8,111 nucleotides of DNA from an uncultured Alphaproteobacteria bacterium (lineage in GTDB: Bacteria > Pseudomonadota > Alphaproteobacteria > Puniceispirillales > Puniceispirillaceae): assembly GCA_913031555.1 (NCBI GenBank), contig CAJWDO010000064.1, positions 1 through 8,111 of the forward strand, given 5' to 3'. Below, piece after piece: positions 1-8,029 of the stretch. A program made the translations under genes and the position numbers. The notes below the pieces were generated by a model that was given only the letters and a program-made list of their open reading frames with translations, was not told the origin of the DNA and searched no databases. The stretch's first letter is position 1. Each line of letters starts with the position of its first letter.

Positions 1-35
1 AACCGGCTTGAAACAGCTATGAAGGGTATAGCGTG

Positions 36-36
<1 letters not shown>
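1..36 (+). CDS. atpH: ATP synthase F1 subunit delta, C-terminal end only (cut by window edge)
   Basis: Reading from base 1 in frame 1 gives NRLETAMKGIA followed by a TGA stop at 34-36. This matches the usual end of alphaproteobacterial delta subunits, which finish in a basic stretch of the type LxxAMKGxA. Delta is the peripheral-stalk protein that clamps the top of the alpha3-beta3 hexamer to the F0 b subunits. Only 11 codons are visible, so the call rests on this short tail plus its position directly before atpA, which is the normal alphaproteobacterial order. The stop shares one base with the atpA ATG (TGATG), which suggests translational coupling. Confidence 0.85.
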
Positions 37-1571
<1,535 letters not shown>

Positions 1572-1635
1572 GGATAGTTGTTCAAACGGATAGGTTGCGG
1601 TACGCCGCCGCGTGCTGGAACATGGAGCCTGATGC

Positions 1636-2511
1636 ATGCCATCGTTGAAAGATCTAAAAACGCGCATCAACAGCGTAAAGTCGACGCAGAAGATCACTTC
1701 GGCCATGAAAATGGTTGCGGCGGCCAAGCTGCGGCGGGCGCAGGATTCGGCCGAGCGCGGACGTCCCTACGCCGATCGCATGCAGCAGATCATCAATTCG
1801 CTTGCTGCCAAGGCCGACCCGTCCTCGGCACCACAGCTTCTTGTAGGCAACGGCCAGGACAAGACGCATCTGTTGGTGGTCGTGTCGGCTGATCGCGGTC
1901 TTTGCGGTGGTTTCAATGGTGTGATCACCCGCCAGACCCGCAACGAGGTGGCGCGGCTTCGTGGTGAGGGCAAGACGGTCAAACTGATAATGGTGGGGCG
2001 CAAGTCCGCCGACTCGCTGCGTCGTGAGCTTGGCGACTCCTACATCGAGGCGCTTGAAGGCATTCAGGGAACGTCGGTTGCCTTCGCTGACGCCGCATCC
2101 ATCGGCGAAAAGGTTCGCGCCGGCTTCGAGGCTGGTGAGTTTGATGTCTGCACGGTCATTTTCAACAAGTTCAAATCCGCCATTTCGCAGGAAGTCACGC
2201 TGAAGAAGCTCATTCCGGCGGAAGTCGACGAAGCTGCCCCGGCCGGTGACCAGAGCGTGTCCTACGAATATGAGCCGGAAGAAGACGAGCTTCTTGCCGC
2301 GGTATTGCCGCGCAACATCTCGACCCAGATCTACAGCGCCCTGCTGGAATCCTCGGCTGCCGAACTGGCGGCGCGGATGACGGCGATGGACAATGCGACG
2401 CGCAATGCCGGCGACCTGATCGACCGTCTGACGCTGGTCTATAACCGGACCCGCCAGGCGACAATCACCAAGGAACTTATCGAAATTATTTCCGGCGCCG
2501 AAGCGGTGTAA
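1636..2511 (+). CDS. atpG: ATP synthase F1 subunit gamma
   Basis: Gamma is the central rotor shaft that turns inside the alpha3-beta3 ring and couples proton flow through F0 to ATP synthesis. The protein has 291 residues, normal for the family. The N-terminal helix starts MPSLKDLKTRINSVKSTQKI and contains the conserved AMKMVAAAKLRRAQ stretch. A Rossmann-like middle domain follows, with ADRGLCGGFN at about residues 85-94. The long C-terminal helix (about 240-285) includes the family signature MDNATRNAGDLI starting at residue 251. The start is supported by GGAG at 1624-1627, 8 bases before the ATG, and by the conserved N-terminus; an out-of-frame ATG at 1632 is ignored. It sits 64 bases after atpA, with no promoter or terminator that I can support in the gap. 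Confidence 0.99.
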   Translation: MPSLKDLKTRINSVKSTQKITSAMKMVAAAKLRRAQDSAERGRPYADRMQQIINSLAAKADPSSAPQLLVGNGQDKTHLLVVVSADRGLCGGFNGVITRQTRNEVARLRGEGKTVKLIMVGRKSADSLRRELGDSYIEALEGIQGTSVAFADAASIGEKVRAGFEAGEFDVCTVIFNKFKSAISQEVTLKKLIPAEVDEAAPAGDQSVSYEYEPEEDELLAAVLPRNISTQIYSALLESSAAELAARMTAMDNATRNAGDLIDRLTLVYNRTRQATITKELIEIISGAEAV

Positions 2512-2543
2512 CGGACCAGAACTTAATCGCGGAGTAAGGATAA

Positions 2544-3965
2544 ATGGCAAACAATATCGGCAAAATCAGTCAGGTCATCGGCGCCGTTGTCGATGTCGAG
2601 TTTGAAGGCCAACTGCCGGCCATTCAGAACGCCCTCGAGGTCGACAATGCTGGCCAGCGGCTGGTTCTCGAAGTGGCTCAGCATCTTGGCGAATCAGCGG
2701 TGCGCACCATTGCGATGGACGCGACAGAGGGTCTTGTTCGCGGCGCGGAAGCTACCGATACAGGGGCCCCGATTACCGTGCCGGTTGGCCCGGAAACGCT
2801 TGGCCGGATTCTGAACGTCATCGGCGAGCCTGTCGATGAGGGCAAGCCGGTCAAGGCAAAGAAATTCTACCCGATCCACCGCCCGGCTCCTGAATATGTC
2901 GATCAGTCGACCGAAGCCGAGATTCTGGTCACGGGAATCAAGGTTGTCGACCTGCTGGCTCCATACGCCAAGGGCGGCAAGATCGGTCTGTTCGGCGGTG
3001 CCGGTGTTGGCAAGACCGTCCTGATCATGGAGCTGATCAACAACGTCGCCAAGGCGCATGGTGGTTACTCGGTGTTCGCCGGCGTTGGCGAGCGCACACG
3101 TGAGGGCAACGACCTCTATCATGAGATGGTTGAATCCGGCGTGATCAAGACCGACGGTGAGGGCTCCAAAGCGGCACTTGTCTACGGTCAGATGAACGAA
3201 CCTCCGGGCGCCCGCTCGCGTGTCGCGCTGACCGGCCTGACACTGGCCGAATATTTCCGCGACGAAGAAGGCCAGGACGTTCTGTTTTTTGTCGACAACA
3301 TCTTCCGCTTCACTCAGGCCGGCTCCGAGGTTTCGGCGCTGCTTGGCCGTATCCCGTCGGCGGTGGGCTACCAGCCGACTCTGGCCACCGACATGGGCGC
3401 GTTGCAGGAACGGATCACCACCACAACCAAGGGGTCGATCACTTCGGTTCAGGCCATTTACGTCCCGGCCGACGACCTGACCGACCCGGCACCGGCAGCC
3501 TCGTTCGCGCACCTTGACGCGACAACGGTTCTGTCGCGTCAGATCGCCGAGCTTGGCATCTACCCGGCCGTTGACCCTCTCGATTCATCATCGCGCATGC
3601 TGGATCCGCGGATCGTTGGTGAGCGCCATTACGGCATTGCCCGTAACGTCCAGGAAGTGCTGCAGCAATATAAGTCGCTGCAGGATATCATCGCCATTCT
3701 GGGCATGGATGAACTGTCGGAAGAGGACAAGCTTGTTGTGACACGTGCCCGCAAGATCCAGCGCTTCTTGTCACAGCCATTCCACGTCGCCGAGGTCTTC
3801 ACCGGATCACCCGGCAAGCTGGTTGGTCTCGAGGACACCATCGAAGGCTTTTCCGGCATCATCAATGGTGACTACGACCATCTTCCGGAGGCCGCTTTCT
3901 ACATGGTTGGAACCATCGAAGAGGCCGTCGAGAAGGGCAAGAAGCTGATGCAGGACGCCGCGTAA
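2544..3965 (+). CDS. atpD: ATP synthase F1 subunit beta (catalytic)
   Basis: Beta carries the three catalytic sites where ADP and phosphate form ATP (EC 7.1.2.2). The 473-residue protein has an N-terminal beta-barrel (about 1-80), then the nucleotide-binding domain with Walker A GGAGVGKT at residues 151-158 (catalytic K157, Mg-coordinating T158). GERTREGND follows, with the general-base glutamate E183. The segment LFFVDNIFRFTQAGSEVSAL carries the Walker B aspartate. The C-terminal domain contains the DELSEED lever at 389-395, which contacts gamma. All key residues are present. The ATG at 2544 gives the standard MANNIGKISQVIGAVVDVEF start, with GGAG at 2531-2534 as the better-spaced ribosome binding site. 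It lies 32 bases after atpG, within the same operon. Confidence 0.99.
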   Translation: MANNIGKISQVIGAVVDVEFEGQLPAIQNALEVDNAGQRLVLEVAQHLGESAVRTIAMDATEGLVRGAEATDTGAPITVPVGPETLGRILNVIGEPVDEGKPVKAKKFYPIHRPAPEYVDQSTEAEILVTGIKVVDLLAPYAKGGKIGLFGGAGVGKTVLIMELINNVAKAHGGYSVFAGVGERTREGNDLYHEMVESGVIKTDGEGSKAALVYGQMNEPPGARSRVALTGLTLAEYFRDEEGQDVLFFVDNIFRFTQAGSEVSALLGRIPSAVGYQPTLATDMGALQERITTTTKGSITSVQAIYVPADDLTDPAPAASFAHLDATTVLSRQIAELGIYPAVDPLDSSSRMLDPRIVGERHYGIARNVQEVLQQYKSLQDIIAILGMDELSEEDKLVVTRARKIQRFLSQPFHVAEVFTGSPGKLVGLEDTIEGFSGIINGDYDHLPEAAFYMVGTIEEAVEKGKKLMQDAA

Positions 3966-3995
3966 GCGGTCCCGGCACCAAAGGAGACGCGCGTA

Positions 3996-4349
3996 ATGGC
4001 GGAAACCACGCAACTTGAGCTGGTAACACCGGCGGACATCATGGTCCAGAAATCGGCCGAGATGGTCGTCGCCCCCGGGGCCGAAGGTCTGTTCGGCGTG
4101 CTGCCACGGCACGCGCCGCTGCTTTCTGATCTGGCGCGCGGCATCGTCGAGGTGCATGAGAATGGCAAGATAGCCAACCGATTCATGATTGATGGTGGTC
4201 TTGCCGATGTATCGGGTGAATCGGTGACAATCTTGACCGAGCGGGCCGAGGATCTCGACAAGGCAAGCCGTGACGACGTCAAGTCACGGGCTGACGCCGC
4301 CAGCGGTGCCGAGGCCGACTTCCTGAACGCGGTGCTTGCCGCGTTATAG
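3996..4349 (+). CDS. atpC: ATP synthase F1 subunit epsilon (short form)
   Basis: Epsilon sits at the foot of gamma, joins the shaft to the F0 c-ring and in many bacteria inhibits ATP hydrolysis through a mobile C-terminal helical hairpin. The N-terminal beta-sandwich is complete (residues 1 to about 85), with the conserved VVAPGAEGLFGVLPRHAPLL segment and GGLADVSGESVTIL. The C-terminal part runs only from about 86 to 117, so the protein is 117 residues, compared with roughly 130-140 in typical bacterial homologues; the helical hairpin looks shortened. I see no frameshift: the TAG stop is followed directly by the operon terminator. AAGGAG at 3981-3986, nine bases before the ATG, supports the start. 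It is the last gene of the operon, 30 bases after atpD. Confidence 0.97.
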   Translation: MAETTQLELVTPADIMVQKSAEMVVAPGAEGLFGVLPRHAPLLSDLARGIVEVHENGKIANRFMIDGGLADVSGESVTILTERAEDLDKASRDDVKSRADAASGAEADFLNAVLAAL

Positions 4350-4375
4350 ACGGCCACAAAGACTGTTTGAGGATG

Positions 4376-4401
4376 CCCGGCCCAGTGCCGGGTTTTCTTT
4401 T
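4376..4401 (+). terminator. Intrinsic terminator of the atp operon
   Basis: CCCGGC (4376-4381) pairs perfectly with GCCGGG (4387-4392) around a five-base loop CCAGT, and is followed at once by TTTTCTTTT (4393-4401). This is a classic Rho-independent terminator, 26 bases after the atpC stop. On the opposite strand the hairpin is not followed by a T-tract, so it should work mainly for the plus-strand transcript. Confidence 0.85.
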
Positions 4402-4450
4402 GGCCGGGTTTTCTTCTGGTCGGGATTTCTTTTGGCGAAGGTTTCTTTTG
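4387..4450. repeat. Four-copy 16-bp tandem repeat overlapping the terminator
   Basis: Four consecutive units of exactly 16 bases fill this stretch: GCCGGGTTTTCTTTTG (4387-4402), GCCGGGTTTTCTTCTG (4403-4418), GTCGGGATTTCTTTTG (4419-4434) and GCGAAGGTTTCTTTTG (4435-4450). Unit 2 differs from unit 1 at one base, unit 3 at two, and unit 4 mainly in its first half. Each unit consists of the 3' arm of the terminator hairpin plus its T-tract, so the array looks like repeated duplication of the terminator tail followed by decay away from the hairpin. It occupies most of the 114-base gap between the convergent atpC and rppH genes; no gene is visible there. Confidence 0.85.
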
Positions 4451-4463
4451 GATGGATGCCCGT

Positions 4464-4946
4464 TCAGCGCTCCAGCAGGCCGGCGAAGGACTCCATCAGG
4501 GTGGTATAGACATTGCGCTTGAACGGCACCGCAAGGTCGATCAGCGAGTGAGGGTCAAGCCAGCGCCATTCGCAGAATTCCGGCTCGGCGGTGGCGATGT
4601 TGATGTCGGTATCGGTGCCGGTGAATCGCAGCGCCACCCATTTCTGCTTCTGTCCCCGGTATTTGCCGTGCCACAGCCGGTCGGCAAGCGGCAGCGGAAT
4701 GTCATAATGAAGCCAGTCGCCATGTTCCCGCAGAGGTTCCGCCTTGTTGGTGCCGATCTCCTCTTCCATTTCGCGAAGGCAGGCCTCAATGACCGACTCG
4801 CCATGGTCGATGCCACCCTGCGGCATCTGCCAGGCTTCGGCGCGATTATCGATGCGCCGGCCAGCGAAGAGCTGCCGGTCATCATTCAGAAGAAAAATTC
4901 CGACGCAGGGGCGGTAACCCCGCTCTGCATAGGGAATATCGCTCAT
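4464..4946 (-). CDS. rppH: RNA pyrophosphohydrolase (Nudix family)
   Basis: This enzyme removes pyrophosphate from 5'-triphosphate RNA ends, leaving a monophosphate that triggers mRNA decay in the cytoplasm; alphaproteobacterial homologues are also called IalA. The protein has 160 residues, the usual size. It opens with RGYRPCVGIFLLN and then the RppH-type WQMPQGGID leading into a complete Nudix box at residues 44-66, with E50 and REMEEEIG at 58-65; E59, E62 and E63 are the expected metal-binding glutamates. The last box position is T66 where a hydrophobic residue is commoner. Its ATG overlaps the ctpA stop as ATGA and I see no strong Shine-Dalgarno, so translation is probably coupled to ctpA. 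A dinucleoside polyphosphate hydrolase role is the alternative, less likely given WQMPQGG. Confidence 0.95.
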   Translation of the reverse strand: MSDIPYAERGYRPCVGIFLLNDDRQLFAGRRIDNRAEAWQMPQGGIDHGESVIEACLREMEEEIGTNKAEPLREHGDWLHYDIPLPLADRLWHGKYRGQKQKWVALRFTGTDTDINIATAEPEFCEWRWLDPHSLIDLAVPFKRNVYTTLMESFAGLLER

Positions 4947-6325
4947 GAGGCCGACTTCAACGCTCCAAAGACCGATACACCGCGGATGAGGTCGAGGGCC
5001 CGCGCCAGTTGATAATCGACCTTTGACTGGTCGACGGGCTCTTCAGGCGTGTCGTCCTGCGCGCCGTCCTGCGTGCTGTCCTTGTTGGCGTCCGCAGCAT
5101 CACTGTTATCATTGCCGGTATTGTCATTGGCGTCATCGTCATCCTCGCTGCCGTCAAGGGCGCCTTTCAGGTCTTCCTCGCGGACAACGCCGCCTTCGAC
5201 AGGCTCGATTCGCGCCAGTTCGACCTCGATATCAGGCACAATGCCGAGTCCCTGGATGGATACGCCGGACGGTGTGTAGTACCGCGCTGTCGTCAGGCGG
5301 ATGGCCGAGGTGTTGGAAATCGGGATCACCGACTGGACCGACCCCTTGCCAAATGAGCGGGTGCCGAGGATCACGGCGCGTTTATGGTCTTTCAATGCAC
5401 CGGCGACAATCTCTGAAGCCGAAGCCGAACCGGAGTTGATCAGAACCACCATCGGCAGACCGCGGGCGATGTCGCCTGGCCTGGCATAGACATGGGATCC
5501 ACCATCCAGGTCGCGGCCACGGGTCGAGACAATCTCACCCTCCTCAAGGAAGGCGTCTGACACGGACACGGCCTCGGTCAGAAGACCGCCGGGGTTGTTC
5601 CGAAGGTCAAGCACGATGCCCTTCAGACTGTCGCCTTCCTCGCGGAAGAAATCATCAACCACGTCCATCAGGCCGGGTGTCGTCTGTTCCGAAAAGGTTG
5701 TGATCCGTATATATCCGATGCCGTCGAAGATTTCCGACCGGACCGACTTGATCTTGATGAAGTCGCGGACGATGGTGACGTCGAACGGCTCCAACTGACC
5801 GCGCTGTACTTTCACCGTGACTTTCGAGCCAACCTTGCCGCGCAGTCGTTCCACCGCCTCGGACAGTTGCATGCCGATGATGGATTCGTCGTCGACGGCA
5901 ATCAGATAATCCTCGGGCTGCAGACCGGCGCCCGCGGCCGGCGTGTCATCAATCGGTGAGACGACCTTGACCATGCCCTGTTCCATCGTGATCTCGACAC
6001 CAAGGCCGCCAAAACGTCCCTTTGTCTGCTCCTGCATTTCCGAGAAATTCTCGGTATTGAGGTAGGTTGAATGCGGGTCGAGCGAGGTCAGCATGCCGGT
6101 GATCGCAGCCTCGATGAGGTCGCGGTCCTCGATCTCGTCGACATAGCTTTCGCGGACCCGCTGGAAGATGTCACCGAACAGCCCCAATTGACGGTAGGTA
6201 TCCTCGCGTGAAGAGGATTGCGCCGTGGTCAGCGTGGGAATAACCAGCCCCGCAACAAACAGGGTGGCGCAGAAGATCGCCACGTGCCAAAGGCGCAAAC
6301 GGCTGAGATGCGTCCAGTTTTCCAT
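4943..6325 (-). CDS. ctpA: C-terminal processing serine protease, S41A family (CtpA)
   Basis: This is an exported Ser/Lys protease of the Prc/CtpA type that trims or degrades periplasmic proteins, in several bacteria including peptidoglycan hydrolases. The 460-residue protein has an N-terminal signal or anchor helix (about 12-35, ending LTTAQ) and a helical segment with the conserved SLDPHSTYL. A PDZ domain follows (about 105-178, GGLGVEI to VQRG), then the S41 core with LDLRNNPGGLL. The catalytic set is S302 in GSASASEI, K327 in FGKGSVQ and Q331; the S-K spacing of 25 matches characterised CTPs. Residues 391-432 form an Asp/Asn-rich, presumably disordered insert before a final helix (YQLARALDLIRG). 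AAGGAG at 6335-6340, nine bases upstream, supports the ATG. It lies upstream of rppH in one transcription unit and downstream of gpmI. Confidence 0.96.
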   Translation of the reverse strand: MENWTHLSRLRLWHVAIFCATLFVAGLVIPTLTTAQSSSREDTYRQLGLFGDIFQRVRESYVDEIEDRDLIEAAITGMLTSLDPHSTYLNTENFSEMQEQTKGRFGGLGVEITMEQGMVKVVSPIDDTPAAGAGLQPEDYLIAVDDESIIGMQLSEAVERLRGKVGSKVTVKVQRGQLEPFDVTIVRDFIKIKSVRSEIFDGIGYIRITTFSEQTTPGLMDVVDDFFREEGDSLKGIVLDLRNNPGGLLTEAVSVSDAFLEEGEIVSTRGRDLDGGSHVYARPGDIARGLPMVVLINSGSASASEIVAGALKDHKRAVILGTRSFGKGSVQSVIPISNTSAIRLTTARYYTPSGVSIQGLGIVPDIEVELARIEPVEGGVVREEDLKGALDGSEDDDDANDNTGNDNSDAADANKDSTQDGAQDDTPEEPVDQSKVDYQLARALDLIRGVSVFGALKSAS

Positions 6326-6363
6326 TTCACTCGGCTCCTTGCGGGCTTTCGATTGACAGGGCT

Positions 6364-6391
6364 AATGTAATGGTGATTGCAGCTTTTGCAA
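6364..6391 (-). promoter_or_regulatory. Possible sigma70-type promoter for ctpA-rppH
   Basis: On the minus strand TTGCAA (6391-6386) and TACATT (6369-6364) are separated by 16 bases, each matching four of six consensus positions of the -35 and -10 boxes. The -10 lies 38 bases before the ctpA start. A 15-base inverted repeat, TTGCA-N5-TGCAA (6377-6391), overlaps the -35 box and could be an operator. The match is modest and read by eye, so chance is a real possibility; gpmI read-through could serve instead. Confidence 0.3.
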
Positions 6392-6417
6392 CGCGGACGT
6401 ATGGACGCGCCGCCGCC

Positions 6418-7971
6418 TCACCTGTCATCAGAAAGATATAATGGTCGACCGGTCATCGCCGCGGGTCGGTCCAACCCCATGAGATCAAGCAGTGTTGGTG
6501 CCAGATCGGCAAGCCTGCCATCACGAAGCTTCGTACCTTCAGTCGCACCAACAAGAATTACCGGCACCAGATTCGTGGTATGCGCCGTATGGGGCGAATG
6601 GGCGGCATCGTCCCACATCTGCTCGCAATTTCCATGATCAGCGGTAACGATCATGCTGCCATTTCGCGCCAATACCGCTTCGGCCATCCTGCCAACACAG
6701 GCATCAACGGTTTCCACTGCCTTGATGGCGGCATCAAGGTCACCGGTATGACCCACCATGTCGGGATTGGCAAAATTCACCACAATCAGATCGTGGTGCT
6801 GTCCGGCCAGACTGTCCAGCGCCGCCGACAGGACACCATCGGCGCTCATTTCCGGAGCCAGATCATAGGTGGCGACCTTGGGTGAGGGCACCATGACCCG
6901 GTCTTCACCGTCTGCCTGTGATTCATCACCGCCGTTCAGGAAAAAGGTCACATGCGGGTATTTCTCGGTTTCGGCAAGCCGCAACTGCCGCCGGCCTGCC
7001 GTGGCCACCACCTCGCCAAGCGTACCCCTGATTGTTTGTGGGCCGAACAATGCCGTCATTTTCGCGTCGAGCGCCGCCGAATAGGAGGTCATTCCAATCG
7101 CGGCGGTGAGCCGTGGTGGCGCCGTGATGCCGTCCGCCTCGTCAGGATAGAGCCAGCAGGCCAGAAGCTGGCGCACCCGATCGGCGCGGAAATTGATCAT
7201 CACCACGGCATCGCCATCGCGCATGCCGTCATAGCCGGCAATGACGCGCGGGGTGATGAATTCGTCACTCTCGTCATTGTCATAGGCATGCTGAAGCGCC
7301 GCCAGCGGGTCTGTCGCGGCAGGGTGCTGGCCCGTCGCCTGCACAATTGCCGCAAAGGCCTCTGCGGTGCGCTCCCATCGATGGTCGCGGTCCATCGCCC
7401 AATAGCGGCCGATCAGAGTGGCGAAGGTGACATCGCTGGGAAGCGCGGCCAGAAAAGCCGGCAGCGATCCGGCGGCGTCCTTTGGCAACACGTCGCGGCC
7501 ATCGGTAAAACCGTGTACGACGACATCCGCTCCTGTTCCGGCAAGTCCCATGATCACGGCCAGCATCTGGTCCTGATGCGAATGGACACCACCCGGCGAC
7601 AGCAACCCCATCACATGAATTCGATTGCCGGTACCGGCAAGCTCAGCCGCCAGTGTGGCCAGCGCCGGATGCGCCGCCAACGACCCGTCGGCCATCGCGG
7701 TATTGATTCGCGGCAGATCCTGCTTCACCACGCGGCCGGCACCGATATTCATATGGCCAACCTCGGAATTGCCGACCTGACCTTCGGGAAGCCCGACATC
7801 TGGACCGGAGGCGGCAAGCCTGGCATGCGGCCAGCGCACGCTCAGCGAATCAACCATCGGCGTGCTGGCGCGGGCTACGGCGTTGGCTTTTGGTGCCGCG
7901 CGAAGGCCCCAGCCATCCATGATACACAGGACGACAGGTGGGTGGGACATGGAGGGATCTGGCATTGACAT
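6418..7971 (-). CDS. gpmI: 2,3-bisphosphoglycerate-independent phosphoglycerate mutase
   Basis: This enzyme interconverts 3- and 2-phosphoglycerate in glycolysis and gluconeogenesis (EC 5.4.2.12), in the cytoplasm, using two Mn ions and a phosphoserine intermediate. The 517-residue protein has the normal length of about 510. The alkaline-phosphatase-like ligands are all visible: D19 in MDGWG, nucleophile S69 in VGNSEVGHMNIGAGR, HGFTDGRD at 153-160, R263 in FRADRVRQ, K337 in ETEKYPHVTFFLNGG, D404 and H408 in NPDMVGHTG, D445 and H446 in TADHGNCE, and H464 in HTAHTTN. The start is uncertain among ATGs at 7971, 7965 and 7950; AAGG just upstream is 4 bases from the first and 10 from the second. 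It lies 58 bases downstream of rlmH on the same strand. No terminator follows it. Confidence 0.97.
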   Translation of the reverse strand: MSMPDPSMSHPPVVLCIMDGWGLRAAPKANAVARASTPMVDSLSVRWPHARLAASGPDVGLPEGQVGNSEVGHMNIGAGRVVKQDLPRINTAMADGSLAAHPALATLAAELAGTGNRIHVMGLLSPGGVHSHQDQMLAVIMGLAGTGADVVVHGFTDGRDVLPKDAAGSLPAFLAALPSDVTFATLIGRYWAMDRDHRWERTAEAFAAIVQATGQHPAATDPLAALQHAYDNDESDEFITPRVIAGYDGMRDGDAVVMINFRADRVRQLLACWLYPDEADGITAPPRLTAAIGMTSYSAALDAKMTALFGPQTIRGTLGEVVATAGRRQLRLAETEKYPHVTFFLNGGDESQADGEDRVMVPSPKVATYDLAPEMSADGVLSAALDSLAGQHHDLIVVNFANPDMVGHTGDLDAAIKAVETVDACVGRMAEAVLARNGSMIVTADHGNCEQMWDDAAHSPHTAHTTNLVPVILVGATEGTKLRDGRLADLAPTLLDLMGLDRPAAMTGRPLYLSDDR

Positions 7972-8029
7972 AATGCCTTATAACGCCCGTCAGATTGCGA
8001 GTACAGGCCGTGTTCGTCCCGATAATGTT

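Noticed and set aside
1597..1608. Small hairpin GCGG-TACG-CCGC in the atpA-atpG gap as a terminator or attenuator
   Set aside because: The stem is only four base pairs with no T-tract, and such pairing is common by chance in GC-rich DNA.
1654..2550. A 298-codon open frame on the minus strand, antisense to atpG
   Set aside because: It mirrors the conserved atpG frame, shows no family motif, and has no upstream ribosome binding site I can support.
2694..3512. A 272-codon open frame on the minus strand inside atpD
   Set aside because: Antisense shadow of a highly conserved coding region; the residue pattern is low in hydrophobic structure and no motifs are recognisable.
3996..4349. Frameshift or pseudogene explanation for the short atpC
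   Set aside because: The reading frame is clean to its stop, the ending remains helix-like (NAVLAAL), and the other frames beyond the stop do not restore epsilon-like sequence before the terminator.
4387..4450. CRISPR-like or phage attachment repeat
   Set aside because: The units are directly abutting with no spacers, too short for CRISPR repeats, and there is no integrase or tRNA nearby; duplication of the terminator tail explains them better.
4452..5012. A 186-codon open frame on the plus strand beginning next to the 16-bp repeats
   Set aside because: It runs antisense through rppH and into ctpA; the Nudix box on the minus strand decides the coding strand.
6952..7968. A 338-codon open frame on the plus strand, antisense to gpmI
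   Set aside because: It lies wholly within the unmistakable gpmI gene; its translation is rich in Arg, His and Gly without recognisable domains, as expected for a shadow frame in GC-rich DNA.
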